Part shown: in pieces, positions 1 through 6,393 of the stretch
How positions within the stretch are numbered: the stretch's first letter is position 1
Layout: each line of letters begins with the position of its first letter
Source of the DNA: an uncultured Clostridia bacterium
GTDB lineage: Bacteria; Bacillota; Clostridia; Christensenellales; Aristaeellaceae
Length of the DNA: 10,097 bases
Direction: 5' to 3'
NCBI GenBank assembly: GCA_934636425.1
Contig: CAKUAV010000114.1
Span: 1-10,097 of the forward strand
Position numbers and translations under genes: made by a program
The notes under the pieces: generated by a model
The model's database searches: none
Told to the model about the DNA's origin: nothing
What the model saw: the letters and a program-made list of their open reading frames with translations, nothing else

Positions 1-146
1 TCAGTGCGCCGCGCAGACATACAGAAACAGTCCTTCCAAACCGCGTATCCCCGGCAAAATCCGCCTCTCGCAGGCCTCCACATGATCCGGATCTGCCGCC
101 GGCACAGGCTCGGCAAGGTCAGTCGCTTCCGATATATATAGGCGCG
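1..146 (-). other. Region downstream of hpt with an open frame lacking a start codon
   Basis: Downstream of hpt on the minus strand. One frame is open from about position 204 (inside hpt) down to a TGA at 3-1, and its last 48 or so codons read ...LYISEATDLAEPV..., ending ...LFLYVCAAH. The composition is protein-like (acidic middle, hydrophobic end), but there is no ATG or TTG start near the hpt end and no ribosome binding site. The only conventional start is a GTG at 81-79, which would leave 26 residues. It may be a chance open frame or a gene remnant. No terminator for hpt was recognised here. In many Bacillota ftsH follows hpt, but nothing here resembles the FtsH N-terminus. Confidence 0.2.
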
Positions 147-704
147 TCAGTCCGCGTATATCTCGGGCTTGAGCACGCCCACCTCGGGCAGGTTGCGGTA
201 CTTTTCATCGTAGTCCAGTCCGTAGCCCACGACGAACTCGTTGGGAATAACGAAGCCGCAGTAGTCCACGGTGATGTTGGACTTGGGGTTGCGGCGCTCG
301 GGCTTGTCCAGCAGCGTGCAGATTTTGAGCGACTTCGCGCCGCGCGTAATGAGGTTGTTGCGCAGAAATGTCAGCGTCAGGCCGCTGTCTATGATGTCCT
401 CGACGATCAAAACGTGCTTGCCGGTGATCGACTCGCTCAGATCCTTGACGAACTGCACATTGCCGCTCGATTCGCGCCCCGCGCCATAGCTCTTGACAAT
501 CATGAAATCCAGCCGGCAGTCGTGATCGATCGCGCGCAGCAGATCGGCGTAGAACACGACCGACCCCTTCAAAATGCACACCAGCACCAGCGGCGCCGGA
601 TCGTCCCGGTAGTCCTCGCCAATCTGGCGGCCCATCTCGGCCACGCGCCGCTTAATCTCCTGTTCGCTGATCAGCACCTTTTCCAGATCTCCATGCAGCT
701 TCAT
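147..704 (-). CDS. hpt: Hypoxanthine (guanine) phosphoribosyltransferase
   Basis: A 185-residue cytosolic purine-salvage enzyme that transfers the phosphoribosyl group of PRPP to hypoxanthine or guanine to give IMP or GMP. Visible signatures are the LKGSVVFYADL segment (46-56), the KSYG flexible-loop start (71-74), the PRPP-binding motif VLIVEDIIDSGLTL (98-111) with its acidic pair, the purine-contact Lys in LLDKPERR (131-138), and the C-terminal FVIPNEFVVGYGLDYDEKYRNLP block (151-173). The length fits the 175-190 residue bacterial family. The ATG at 704 is supported by GGAGG at 714-718 with 9-nt spacing. Bacillota often carry tilS-hpt-ftsH as a tight cluster. Here tilS is the next gene upstream on the same strand, but 965 bp of non-coding repeats intervene, so hpt may depend on its own promoter, which I could not identify. 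Confidence 0.97.
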   Translation of the reverse strand: MKLHGDLEKVLISEQEIKRRVAEMGRQIGEDYRDDPAPLVLVCILKGSVVFYADLLRAIDHDCRLDFMIVKSYGAGRESSGNVQFVKDLSESITGKHVLIVEDIIDSGLTLTFLRNNLITRGAKSLKICTLLDKPERRNPKSNITVDYCGFVIPNEFVVGYGLDYDEKYRNLPEVGVLKPEIYAD

Positions 705-713
705 GTCTTTCGT

Positions 714-718
714 CCTCC
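714..718 (-). promoter_or_regulatory. Ribosome binding site of hpt
   Basis: GGAGG on the minus strand, 9 nt before the ATG at 704. It fixes the hpt start. Confidence 0.85.
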
Positions 719-778
719 ACTTTTCCCTTATGTCGCTTCTATACTCAGGCCCGCACCGCAGGCCGTGTTCGCCAGCAT

Positions 779-1020
779 ACAGACCTCGGTCTGTTCCTCA
801 TAATTCACTGCACCGCAGAAACAAACTTCGGTCGCTTTTATCACATTTGTTCGTGCGGGTTCATTCCTCGACGCAGTGTGTTCGCGCGCCGACTTCGCCG
901 CAGGCCGTCCCTTCATTTCGCGTTCCGCAGCGTCTGGCAGGGATTCGGTTTGCTCATTTCAGACTTTAGTCTGTTTTGTCGTCTTCTTCGTCCGGATCCA
1001 CATTACAAACCACAGTCTGT
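779..1020. repeat. Degenerate array of short palindromic motifs
   Basis: At least four related ~16-nt imperfect palindromes occur at about 779-794 (ACAGACCTCGGTCTGT), 821-836 (ACAAACTTCGGTCGCT), 958-973 (TCAGACTTTAGTCTGT) and 1005-1020 (ACAAACCACAGTCTGT). The first and third form 6-7 bp stems with a 2-nt centre. Spacings within pairs are 42 and 47 bp, and weaker relatives may fill the space between, suggesting an old tandem repeat of roughly 45 bp that has decayed. On the minus strand the first two copies keep one open frame with a repeated TEVC peptide. Confidence 0.45.
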
Positions 1021-1237
1021 TCGCCGTGCAGTTCTCGAATGCTCGAAACGCTCTCAGACAAAGGCGCATTTGCAGCGCATCCCGCATGAAACACATTCCG
1101 TTTTTCTTGTGCGGCAATCGAACCGCTTCTGAACTTCAGCCGCTCGAACAGCCGACTGTACCATCGAGCCGGATTGATGTTCTGCAGCGCCGAAACGCCG
1201 CCTGCACAAACTCTCCGGATGCGCCCGATGCGCCCTT

Positions 1238-1612
1238 CGAATGCCTGCTCATCCGCGCCGTTCAAGCAGCAAAGCGCAGTCTCTCATGTTCAAAACCGGT
1301 CATTGCCGCCCGCATAACTCCCTTGACGGCCTCTCGGGTTATTTCAAGGCCTGTACATCTTCGTTATTCGCGCGTCATCCGCATGACCAAACGCAGCCTT
1401 TCATGCCTGAAACCGGCCAGCGAGCCCACCGGAAGTCCCCGACACGCCCTTGAACGCCTGCTCATCCGCGCCGTTCAAGCAGCAAAACGCAGCCTCTCAT
1501 GCTCAAAACCGGCCAGCGAGCCCACCGGAAGTTCCCGACACGCCCTCGAACGCCTGCTCATCCGCGCCGTTCAAGCAACAAAACGCAGTCTCTCATGCCT
1601 GAAACCAGCCAA
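1238..1612. repeat. 96-bp tandem repeat in the tilS-hpt gap
   Basis: Two adjacent units start at 1451 and 1547, exactly 96 bp apart (for example GAACGCCTGCTCATCCGCGC at 1452 and 1548). A partial unit precedes them from about 1387 (ACGCAGCC at 1391 and 1487, again 96 bp apart), and a more diverged partial copy lies at 1238-1299. The last unit breaks off near 1612, about 60 bp before the tilS stop codon. The units differ at a handful of positions. Since 96 is divisible by three, one plus-strand frame reads a 32-residue repeated peptide, but nothing else supports translation. Confidence 0.85.
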
Positions 1613-1669
1613 GATTGCCCGCGCAAGCTCTTCGAATGCATCTCAAACGATTTGCAGAGCGTGCATCGC

Positions 1670-3004
1670 TCACCCCTGCCCTTCGTCCGTCCATGGCCTG
1701 CAATCGCCGCTCAGCGCCAGCTCGAGCCCCATATCGCCGTCGTGAAGGCGCGCGTCCTCGCTCAGCCCCACGCCGGCCGCCCACAGCACGTCGCTTCCCC
1801 GCGCCAGCAGCACGGTCGCGTCGCGCATCGGCCGGTCGACGCGCCGGTTGATGAGGTAGTCGGACAGCTTCATGCGCCCGCTCATGCCCAGCGGCCTGAT
1901 CCGATCGCCCGGCCTGCGCGTGCGAAACACCGCGCCCAGCGCCGCCGCACTCACGCAGACGCGCCGCTCGCCGCCGTCCCGACACGCTTCGCCGCACTGC
2001 CTCGCCGTCACGCGTCCCAGCGCGCCCAGATCGTACGCGCCCTCGCCGGTCAGCGGCCATTCGCCGTCAAAGCAGACAGCGCCGCGCATCAAATACAGAC
2101 CGTTCCCTGTTTTCTCGGCCAGCCAGCCGTTTTCCAGCATGGCGCGTCCCTTCGGCGCGGCATAGAGCGCGCAGATCATGGCGCAGCCCTCCGCGTCCAG
2201 ACCGGTCAGGCGATGCGCCGCGCGCATGGCAATCGCCTCGTGAACGCCGCCGTTCGCCGCGCATAGCCGTAATCCGACCGGAGTCTGTTCCGCATTTTCG
2301 CGAAGAAACGCCGCCGTCTGAGCGGCCATGTAATCGTCCTCGCGCGCGGCGATTCCGGCAAAGCGGCAGAGCGCGCGCGCCGCGCCGGGATAGTCGCTCT
2401 CCAGCGATGGCAGCGCTGCAATGCGCAGCCGGTTGCGCGGCGTGTCGGTCTGCGCGTTGGTCGAATCCTCGCGCCACGCTATGCCCGCGTCCGTCAGATA
2501 CGCCGTCAGCGCCCTTTTCGGGACGGCCAGCAGCGGCCTGTACAGATCGCCCTCGCGCGCCCTCATGCCGGAGGCGCCGCGCAGCCCCGCGCCGCGCAGC
2601 AGGTGCATCAGCACCGTTTCGGCCTGATCGTCCTGATGATGCGCCAGCGCGATGCAGTCCGCGCCAATCTCGGCCTTCACGCGGCGCAAAAACGCATAGC
2701 GCGCGTCGCGGGCGGCCTGCTCAAGCCCCACGCGGCGCTCTGCGGCCAGCGCCGGCACGTCGCACGCGCCCATATGGCACTCGATTCCCCAGTCCGCGCA
2801 CAGCGCCTGCACAAACCGCGCGTCCTCGAGCGATTCCTCGCCGCGTATGCCGTGCTCGAAATGCGCCGCAGCCAGACGAATCTCGCCCGCGCGCGCATAT
2901 TCCCGCAGCAGCGCCAGCAGCGCCACGGAATCCGCGCCGCCCGACACGGCCGCCAAGACAAAGCCGCCGGGACGCGGAGACAACATTTCCAGTATACTGT
3001 TCAT
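1670..3004 (-). CDS. tilS: tRNA(Ile)-lysidine synthase
   Basis: A 444-residue cytosolic enzyme that uses ATP to attach lysine to C34 of the CAU-anticodon tRNA-Ile, switching both its codon and amino-acid identity. It is essential in most bacteria. The N-terminal PP-loop ATPase motif SGGADS is at 21-26. The family motif HHQDDQAET is at 122-130, followed by LLRGAGLRGASGM, and the EDSTN...TPRNRLRI signature is near 179-194. The C-terminal TilS domain (about 366-421) contains GDRIRPLGMSGRMKLSDYL and ends with LWAAGVGLSEDARL. I chose the ATG at 3004, preceded by GAGGG about 5 nt upstream, over an in-frame TTG at 3046 that has no ribosome binding site. The length is typical. It is separated from dacF upstream by 483 bp and from hpt downstream by 965 bp of repeat-containing DNA. 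Confidence 0.96.
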   Translation of the reverse strand: MNSILEMLSPRPGGFVLAAVSGGADSVALLALLREYARAGEIRLAAAHFEHGIRGEESLEDARFVQALCADWGIECHMGACDVPALAAERRVGLEQAARDARYAFLRRVKAEIGADCIALAHHQDDQAETVLMHLLRGAGLRGASGMRAREGDLYRPLLAVPKRALTAYLTDAGIAWREDSTNAQTDTPRNRLRIAALPSLESDYPGAARALCRFAGIAAREDDYMAAQTAAFLRENAEQTPVGLRLCAANGGVHEAIAMRAAHRLTGLDAEGCAMICALYAAPKGRAMLENGWLAEKTGNGLYLMRGAVCFDGEWPLTGEGAYDLGALGRVTARQCGEACRDGGERRVCVSAAALGAVFRTRRPGDRIRPLGMSGRMKLSDYLINRRVDRPMRDATVLLARGSDVLWAAGVGLSEDARLHDGDMGLELALSGDCRPWTDEGQG

Positions 3005-3487
3005 TGTACCCTCTTTGCCGCGTTCCTGCAAGGGCTCGCGTCTCAATTTATCCGTTTATTAAAACTTCGACCCCGCTGCGCCCGTTTTCCCGCTCAGCAT
3101 GACGCAGCCCGCTCCGCTGAAAGGGCGCTTCCTCCGGCCGCACAGCCTCTTAAATCCCCTCAAAGCAGCGCGTCCGCTCGGCCGGCGCGCCGCCCGTGTA
3201 TTTTCCTCAAGGAATTCTCGCCCGCTCGCCCGAACTCCCGCCGCGCAGCCCTTCGAATCAGCGCCGCCCCTGTCGTGGGCAGCCCGCCAAATCCGCGCGC
3301 GAAAAGTCCGCGCAGCCGCCCGCCTCACTCCGCCTGAAAGCACCACTTCCGAATCACGCGCGCCAGCCCGTTCCCCAGCGACCGCGCGCTCACCGATTCC
3401 GCCGCCGCGCGCCCTTCGAATCAGCGCCGCTCCTGCCGGGGACAACCCGCCGAATCCACGCGCGAAAAGCCCGCGCAGCCGCCCGCC
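3005..3487. other. 483-bp gene-free gap between dacF and tilS
   Basis: Contains the downstream copy of a 163-bp tandem duplication involving the dacF 3' end and, nearer tilS, a short dispersed-type repeat. An AT-richer stretch at about 3045-3068, just upstream of tilS, could hold a promoter, but I could not align a convincing -35/-10 pair. No terminator with a U-tract was recognised after dacF. Open frames here on both strands are composition artefacts. Confidence 0.65.
3065..3105 (-). repeat. Possible copy of a widespread intergenic repeat (TCATxCTGAGCG...GTCGAAG type)
   Basis: The minus strand reads GTCATGCTGAGCGGG, a short A-rich middle, then CGCAGCGGGGTCGAAG. This resembles, from memory, the short intergenic repeat seen in many bacterial genomes with a GTCAT-CTGAGCG start and a GCAGCGGAGTCGAAG end. 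It lies 60 bp upstream of tilS. I cannot see other copies in this window. Confidence 0.4.
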
Positions 3488-3569
3488 TCACCCTGCCTGA
3501 AAGCACCACTTCCGAATCACGCGCGCCAGCCCGTTGCCCAGCGACCGCGCGCTCACCGATTCCGCCGCT
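3244..3569. repeat. 163-bp tandem duplication that includes the dacF 3' end
   Basis: Two adjacent copies at a constant offset of 163 bp: roughly 3244-3406 and 3407-3569. Anchors are CCCTTCGAATCAGCGCCGC at 3249 and 3412, GAAAAG at 3301 and 3464, CCTGAAAGCACCACTTCC at 3333 and 3496, and CACCGATTCCGCCGC at 3391 and 3554. About 12 differences are visible over some 158 aligned bases. The upstream copy contains the true last 27 codons of dacF. The downstream copy repeats that tail outside the gene. As 163 is not divisible by three, the extra tail is not in frame with dacF. Confidence 0.9.
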
Positions 3570-4660
3570 GCGACCGGCACGCGCGCAATCGCTTCGCCGC
3601 CGCGCAAAACGCGGACATAGCCCACCACATCGCCTGTGCGCACGGGCGCGTCGATCGCTTCGGGCAGCTCGGCCTCGAGCGAAAGGCCGCGCTCCTCGCC
3701 CTTTTTGACCAGCAGCGTCAGATCCTGATTCAGCACGAGCGGCACGCCGTCCGCACTGCCGCCGCGAACGGGCATTTTGCCGCGCACAGCCGCGCCGCGC
3801 TCGGCCACCGGATAGAGCCTGTAGCCCGCAAAGCCGTAATCGAGCATGGCCTCGGCAATGTCGAAGCGCTCCCTGCCCGTCGGCGCGCCCAGCACCACGG
3901 CGATCAGCCGCATTCCGCCGCGCTTCGCCGAGGCCGCCATGCAGTAGCCCGCCTCGCCGGTCGAGCCGGTCTTTATGCCGTCGCAGCCATCGTAGAGGCG
4001 CAAAAGCTTGTTCGTGTTGGTCAGCGCGGTCACACGGCCGCTCTCATGCACGAAATCCTCCAGCCAGATCGACGAATAGTCATAGAACAGATCGTGCTTC
4101 GACAGCGCCGCCGCCATGCGCGCCACATCGCGCGCCGTTGTGTGCTGGTTTTCAGCCGGCAGACCCGTGCAGTTGACGAAGTTCGTGCTCGCCATGCCCA
4201 GCTCGGACGCGCGCTCGTTCATGCGGTCGACGAACAGCGCCGCGCTGCCGGCAATGTGCTCGGCCAGCGCCACAGCCGAGTCGTTCGCGCTGCCCACGAT
4301 CACGCTCTTGAGCAGCTCGCCCACCGGCTGACTCTCGCCCGCGTCCAGCAGCACCTGCGAGCCGCCCATGCCCGCGGCGTTTCTGCTCACGGTCACATTC
4401 TCGGCCAGATCAATCGCGCCGCCCTCAATCGCCTCGCACGCCAGCAGTATCGTCATGATCTTGGTCACGCTGGCCACAGGCCGCTTTTCGTCCGCGTTGA
4501 TCTCGAATATGATCTGTCCGCTCTCCGGCTCAAGCAGCAGCGCCGCCGCGCAGTTCAGCTTCATCGGCGCGTTTTCCAGCGCTCCGTCCGAAATCGCCGC
4601 GCGCGCCGGAACGGCCGCCAGCATAAGCCCCACAATACACGCCAAAGCCCGTCTCAGCAT
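3488..4660 (-). CDS. dacF: D-alanyl-D-alanine carboxypeptidase (penicillin-binding protein 5/DacF type)
   Basis: A 390-residue exported serine peptidase that removes the terminal D-Ala from peptidoglycan stem peptides, limiting cross-linking. A signal peptide covers residues 1-21 (MLRRALACIVG...VPARA). The catalytic motifs are SVTK at 64-67, SAN at 124-126 and KTGS at 230-233. A PBP5-type C-terminal beta domain runs from about 270 to 368, and a basic, amphipathic-looking tail (RSLGNGLARVIRKWCF) is suited to membrane anchoring. I chose the ATG at 4660 because GGGAGGG at 4667-4673 lies 6 nt upstream. An in-frame ATG at 4675 would precede that site and add MGGMI. In B. subtilis dacF follows drm (deoB) and pupG and is made in the forespore. 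Here deoB is also the upstream neighbour, supporting the dacF name over dacA. The last 27 codons lie inside a tandem duplication. Confidence 0.94.
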   Translation of the reverse strand: MLRRALACIVGLMLAAVPARAAISDGALENAPMKLNCAAALLLEPESGQIIFEINADEKRPVASVTKIMTILLACEAIEGGAIDLAENVTVSRNAAGMGGSQVLLDAGESQPVGELLKSVIVGSANDSAVALAEHIAGSAALFVDRMNERASELGMASTNFVNCTGLPAENQHTTARDVARMAAALSKHDLFYDYSSIWLEDFVHESGRVTALTNTNKLLRLYDGCDGIKTGSTGEAGYCMAASAKRGGMRLIAVVLGAPTGRERFDIAEAMLDYGFAGYRLYPVAERGAAVRGKMPVRGGSADGVPLVLNQDLTLLVKKGEERGLSLEAELPEAIDAPVRTGDVVGYVRVLRGGEAIARVPVAAAESVSARSLGNGLARVIRKWCFQAG

Positions 4661-4666
4661 AATCAT

Positions 4667-4673
4667 CCCTCCC
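4667..4673 (-). promoter_or_regulatory. Ribosome binding site of dacF, deciding the start
   Basis: GGGAGGG on the minus strand, 6 nt before the ATG at 4660. It overlaps codons that would be read if the upstream ATG at 4675 were used, so the shorter protein is preferred. Confidence 0.75.
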
Positions 4674-4817
4674 ATCCATACTCCCTAACAGAATATCCGA
4701 TGAAAGTTCCTTCTATGCCGCAGCTTCCCGATATGAAAAGCAGGCCGCAGCACGCTCATGCGGCGCGCCGCAGCCATGTCTCTATGCGCCCGGCTGTTTC
4801 TACAATGCCGACGCCCC

Positions 4818-4834
4818 AAAATCGCCCGCGGCGA
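4818..4834 (-). terminator. Weak candidate terminator after deoB
   Basis: On the minus strand TCGCC-GCG-GGCGA forms a 5-bp stem followed directly by TTTT. The stem is short for an intrinsic terminator, and it lies about 380 bp past the deoB stop codon, beyond the repeat array. It would separate the deoB transcript from dacF. Confidence 0.35.
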
Positions 4835-5200
4835 AGCCGAACCCCGCACGCAGCCGCCTCTCACACAAATCCGCGCCAGCCGCCTCAATCAAGCGCGCAG
4901 TTTCCCGCCGACTCGGCAGGCGTTTATTCGCCCGAGCCGCGCTCAAGGCTGTTTCCAAAGCGCCCGCTTCCCGGCGAAGCCGCCCTCACACGCAGCCGCC
5001 TCTCACGCAAATCAGCGCCAGCCGTCTCAACCAAGCGCGCAGTTTCCCGCCGACTCGGCAGGCGTTTATTCGCCCGAGCCGCGCTCAAAACTGTTTCCAA
5101 AGCGTCCGCTTCCCGGCGAAGCCGCCCTCACACGCAGCCGCCTCTCACACAAATCCGCGCCAGCCGCCTCACCCAAACGCGCGCCGGCTCAAACGCGTTT
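4831..5200. repeat. 142-bp tandem repeat between deoB and dacF
   Basis: About 2.6 units, starting near 4832, 4974 and 5116. Anchors 142 bp apart are CACGCAGCCGCCTCTCAC at 4847 and 4989, AAGCGCGCAGTTTCCCGCCG at 4891 and 5033, and GGCGAAGC at 4973 and 5115. Units one and two differ at about 7 of 127 compared positions. Each full unit carries a small GCTTC-CCGGC-GAAGC hairpin. The third unit stops about 15 bp before the deoB stop codon. Confidence 0.9.
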
Positions 5201-5214
5201 CCCTGCCCCGCGCG

Positions 5215-6393
5215 TCAGTCCTCGACAATCTCGCCGTAGAACGATTTGCCCGGCAGGCTGTTGTCGACGCCCAGCGCCTCGAGCGTGGTCGCGGAGACGT
5301 CGGCAAAGCTCGAGCGCGTGCCCAGATCCACGCCCTCCTTCACGCCCAGCCCCCAGACCAGCAGCGGCACATACTCGCGCGTGTGGTCGGTCGTGGGATA
5401 GGCCGGATCGCAGCCGTGATCGGCGGTGATGATGAGCAGATCGTCCTCGCCCAGCAGGCGGATGATCTCCGGCAGGCGGCGGTCAAACTCCTCCAGACAG
5501 GCGGCAAAGCCCGCCACGTCGTTGCGATGGCCGTATTTCATGTCGGTGTCCACCAGATTGGTGAACAGAAGGCCGCTCCAGCCCGGCTTTTTGAGCATCT
5601 CGATCGTCGAATCGATGCAGGCCGTATTGCCCGCGGCGTGATCGGATTTGGTCAGGCCGCGGTGGTTGAATATGTCCTCAATCTTGCCCACGCCCAGCAC
5701 GTCCTTGCCGGCGGCCTTGAGCACGTCCAGCATCGTCGGCCCGAGCGGATCGAGCGAAAAGTCGCGGCGGTTGTCGGTTCGCACGAACGCGCCGGGCATC
5801 CCCGTGAACGGACGCGCAATGACGCGCCCCACGGCGTTGTCGCCGGTGAGTATGCGGCGGGCGCGGCGGCAGATGTCCCACAGCGTCAACACGGGAATCA
5901 CGCCCTCATGCGCGGCGATCTGGAACACGCTGTCGGCGGATGTGTAGACGATCAGCGCGCCGGTGCGCAGATGCTCCGGCCCCAGCTCCTCTATGATGGC
6001 CGTGCCGGATGCCGGCTTGTTGCCGATCACCTTCATGCCCGTCTCTTCCTCGAAGGCGCTGATGACCTCGGGCGGGAAGCCGTGCGGATAGGTCGGAAAC
6101 GGCTTTTTGAGCGGCAGGCCGGCCATTTCCCAGTGGCCGGTGGTGGTGTCCTTGCCCGGCGACACCTCGGCCATGCGGCCGTAGCAGCCTATGGGCTCGT
6201 CGTCCTCATAGCCCTTGAATGGGCGTATGTCGCCCAGCCCGAGCGCGCTCAGATTGGGCAGCGCGGGATGCGCCTGCGCGATGACGTGTCCCAGCGTGTC
6301 CGCGCCCTTGTCGCCGAATTTCGCGGCGTCGCTCATCTCGCCTATGCCCGTTCCGTCCAGAACAATCAGCACAACCCTTTTCATCTTTTTCAT
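5215..6393 (-). CDS. deoB: Phosphopentomutase
   Basis: A 392-residue cytosolic metalloenzyme of the alkaline-phosphatase superfamily. It interconverts (deoxy)ribose 1-phosphate and 5-phosphate, linking nucleoside phosphorolysis to the pentose phosphate pathway. Landmarks in order are LDGTGIGEMSDA with metal-ligand Asp13, GKDTTTGHWEMAG (80-92) with the phosphorylated Thr83 by alignment with the Bacillus cereus enzyme, IGNKPASGTAIIEELG (123-138), YTSADSVFQIAAHE (150-163), VDTDMKYGHRNDV with His289, and TADHGCDPAYPTTDHTREYVP with Asp325, His326 and His337. The length is normal. The ATG at 6393 has GGAGG at 6404-6408, 10 nt upstream inside the preceding gene, and it shares one base with that gene's stop (TGATG), so the two are translationally coupled. 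A second in-frame ATG at 6384 is too far from the site. Confidence 0.97.
   Translation of the reverse strand: MKKMKRVVLIVLDGTGIGEMSDAAKFGDKGADTLGHVIAQAHPALPNLSALGLGDIRPFKGYEDDEPIGCYGRMAEVSPGKDTTTGHWEMAGLPLKKPFPTYPHGFPPEVISAFEEETGMKVIGNKPASGTAIIEELGPEHLRTGALIVYTSADSVFQIAAHEGVIPVLTLWDICRRARRILTGDNAVGRVIARPFTGMPGAFVRTDNRRDFSLDPLGPTMLDVLKAAGKDVLGVGKIEDIFNHRGLTKSDHAAGNTACIDSTIEMLKKPGWSGLLFTNLVDTDMKYGHRNDVAGFAACLEEFDRRLPEIIRLLGEDDLLIITADHGCDPAYPTTDHTREYVPLLVWGLGVKEGVDLGTRSSFADVSATTLEALGVDNSLPGKSFYGEIVED

Larger units (their letters stand above)
719..1669. other. 951-bp gene-free gap between tilS and hpt
   Basis: No convincing gene on either strand. The half nearest hpt holds degenerate ~16-nt palindromic motifs, and the half nearest tilS holds a 96-bp tandem repeat. 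The long plus-strand open frame across it (876-1745) has a GTG start without a ribosome binding site, runs antisense into tilS, and stays open largely because 96 is a multiple of three. Minus-strand open frames at 728-916 and 966-1265 also lack good starts. I saw no clear terminator for tilS and no clear promoter for hpt. Confidence 0.7.
4674..5214. other. 541-bp gene-free gap between deoB and dacF
   Basis: Mostly occupied by a 142-bp tandem repeat (4831-5200), with a weak terminator-like hairpin at 4818-4834 and a short, less GC-rich segment (4674-4760) that probably contains the dacF promoter. Open frames across it on the plus strand are rich in Ser, Pro, Arg and Ala, follow the repeat, and have no ribosome binding site. 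In B. subtilis the equivalent place between drm and dacF holds pupG; no such gene is present here. Confidence 0.7.

Noticed and set aside
728..916. 62-residue minus-strand frame just upstream of hpt
   Set aside because: No ribosome binding site, and its end is made of the degenerate repeat (repeated TEVC). It stops only about 10 bp before the hpt ribosome binding site.
966..1265. 99-residue minus-strand reading frame in the tilS-hpt gap
   Set aside because: Only a TTG start with no ribosome binding site and no recognisable domain. The acidic C-terminus is suggestive, but it ends within the palindromic repeat.
876..1745. 289-residue plus-strand protein with 32-residue repeats
   Set aside because: GTG start without a ribosome binding site, overlaps tilS antisense, Ser/Arg/Ala-rich composition, and stays open because the DNA repeat period is 96 bp.
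3059..3445. 128-residue minus-strand reading frame after dacF
   Set aside because: It reads the duplicated dacF tail in another frame and continues through repeat sequence, with no start signal or domain.
4046..5239. 397-residue plus-strand reading frame
   Set aside because: It is antisense to dacF for half its length and then follows the 142-bp repeat. Its His/Arg/Ala-rich composition is typical of an antisense shadow.
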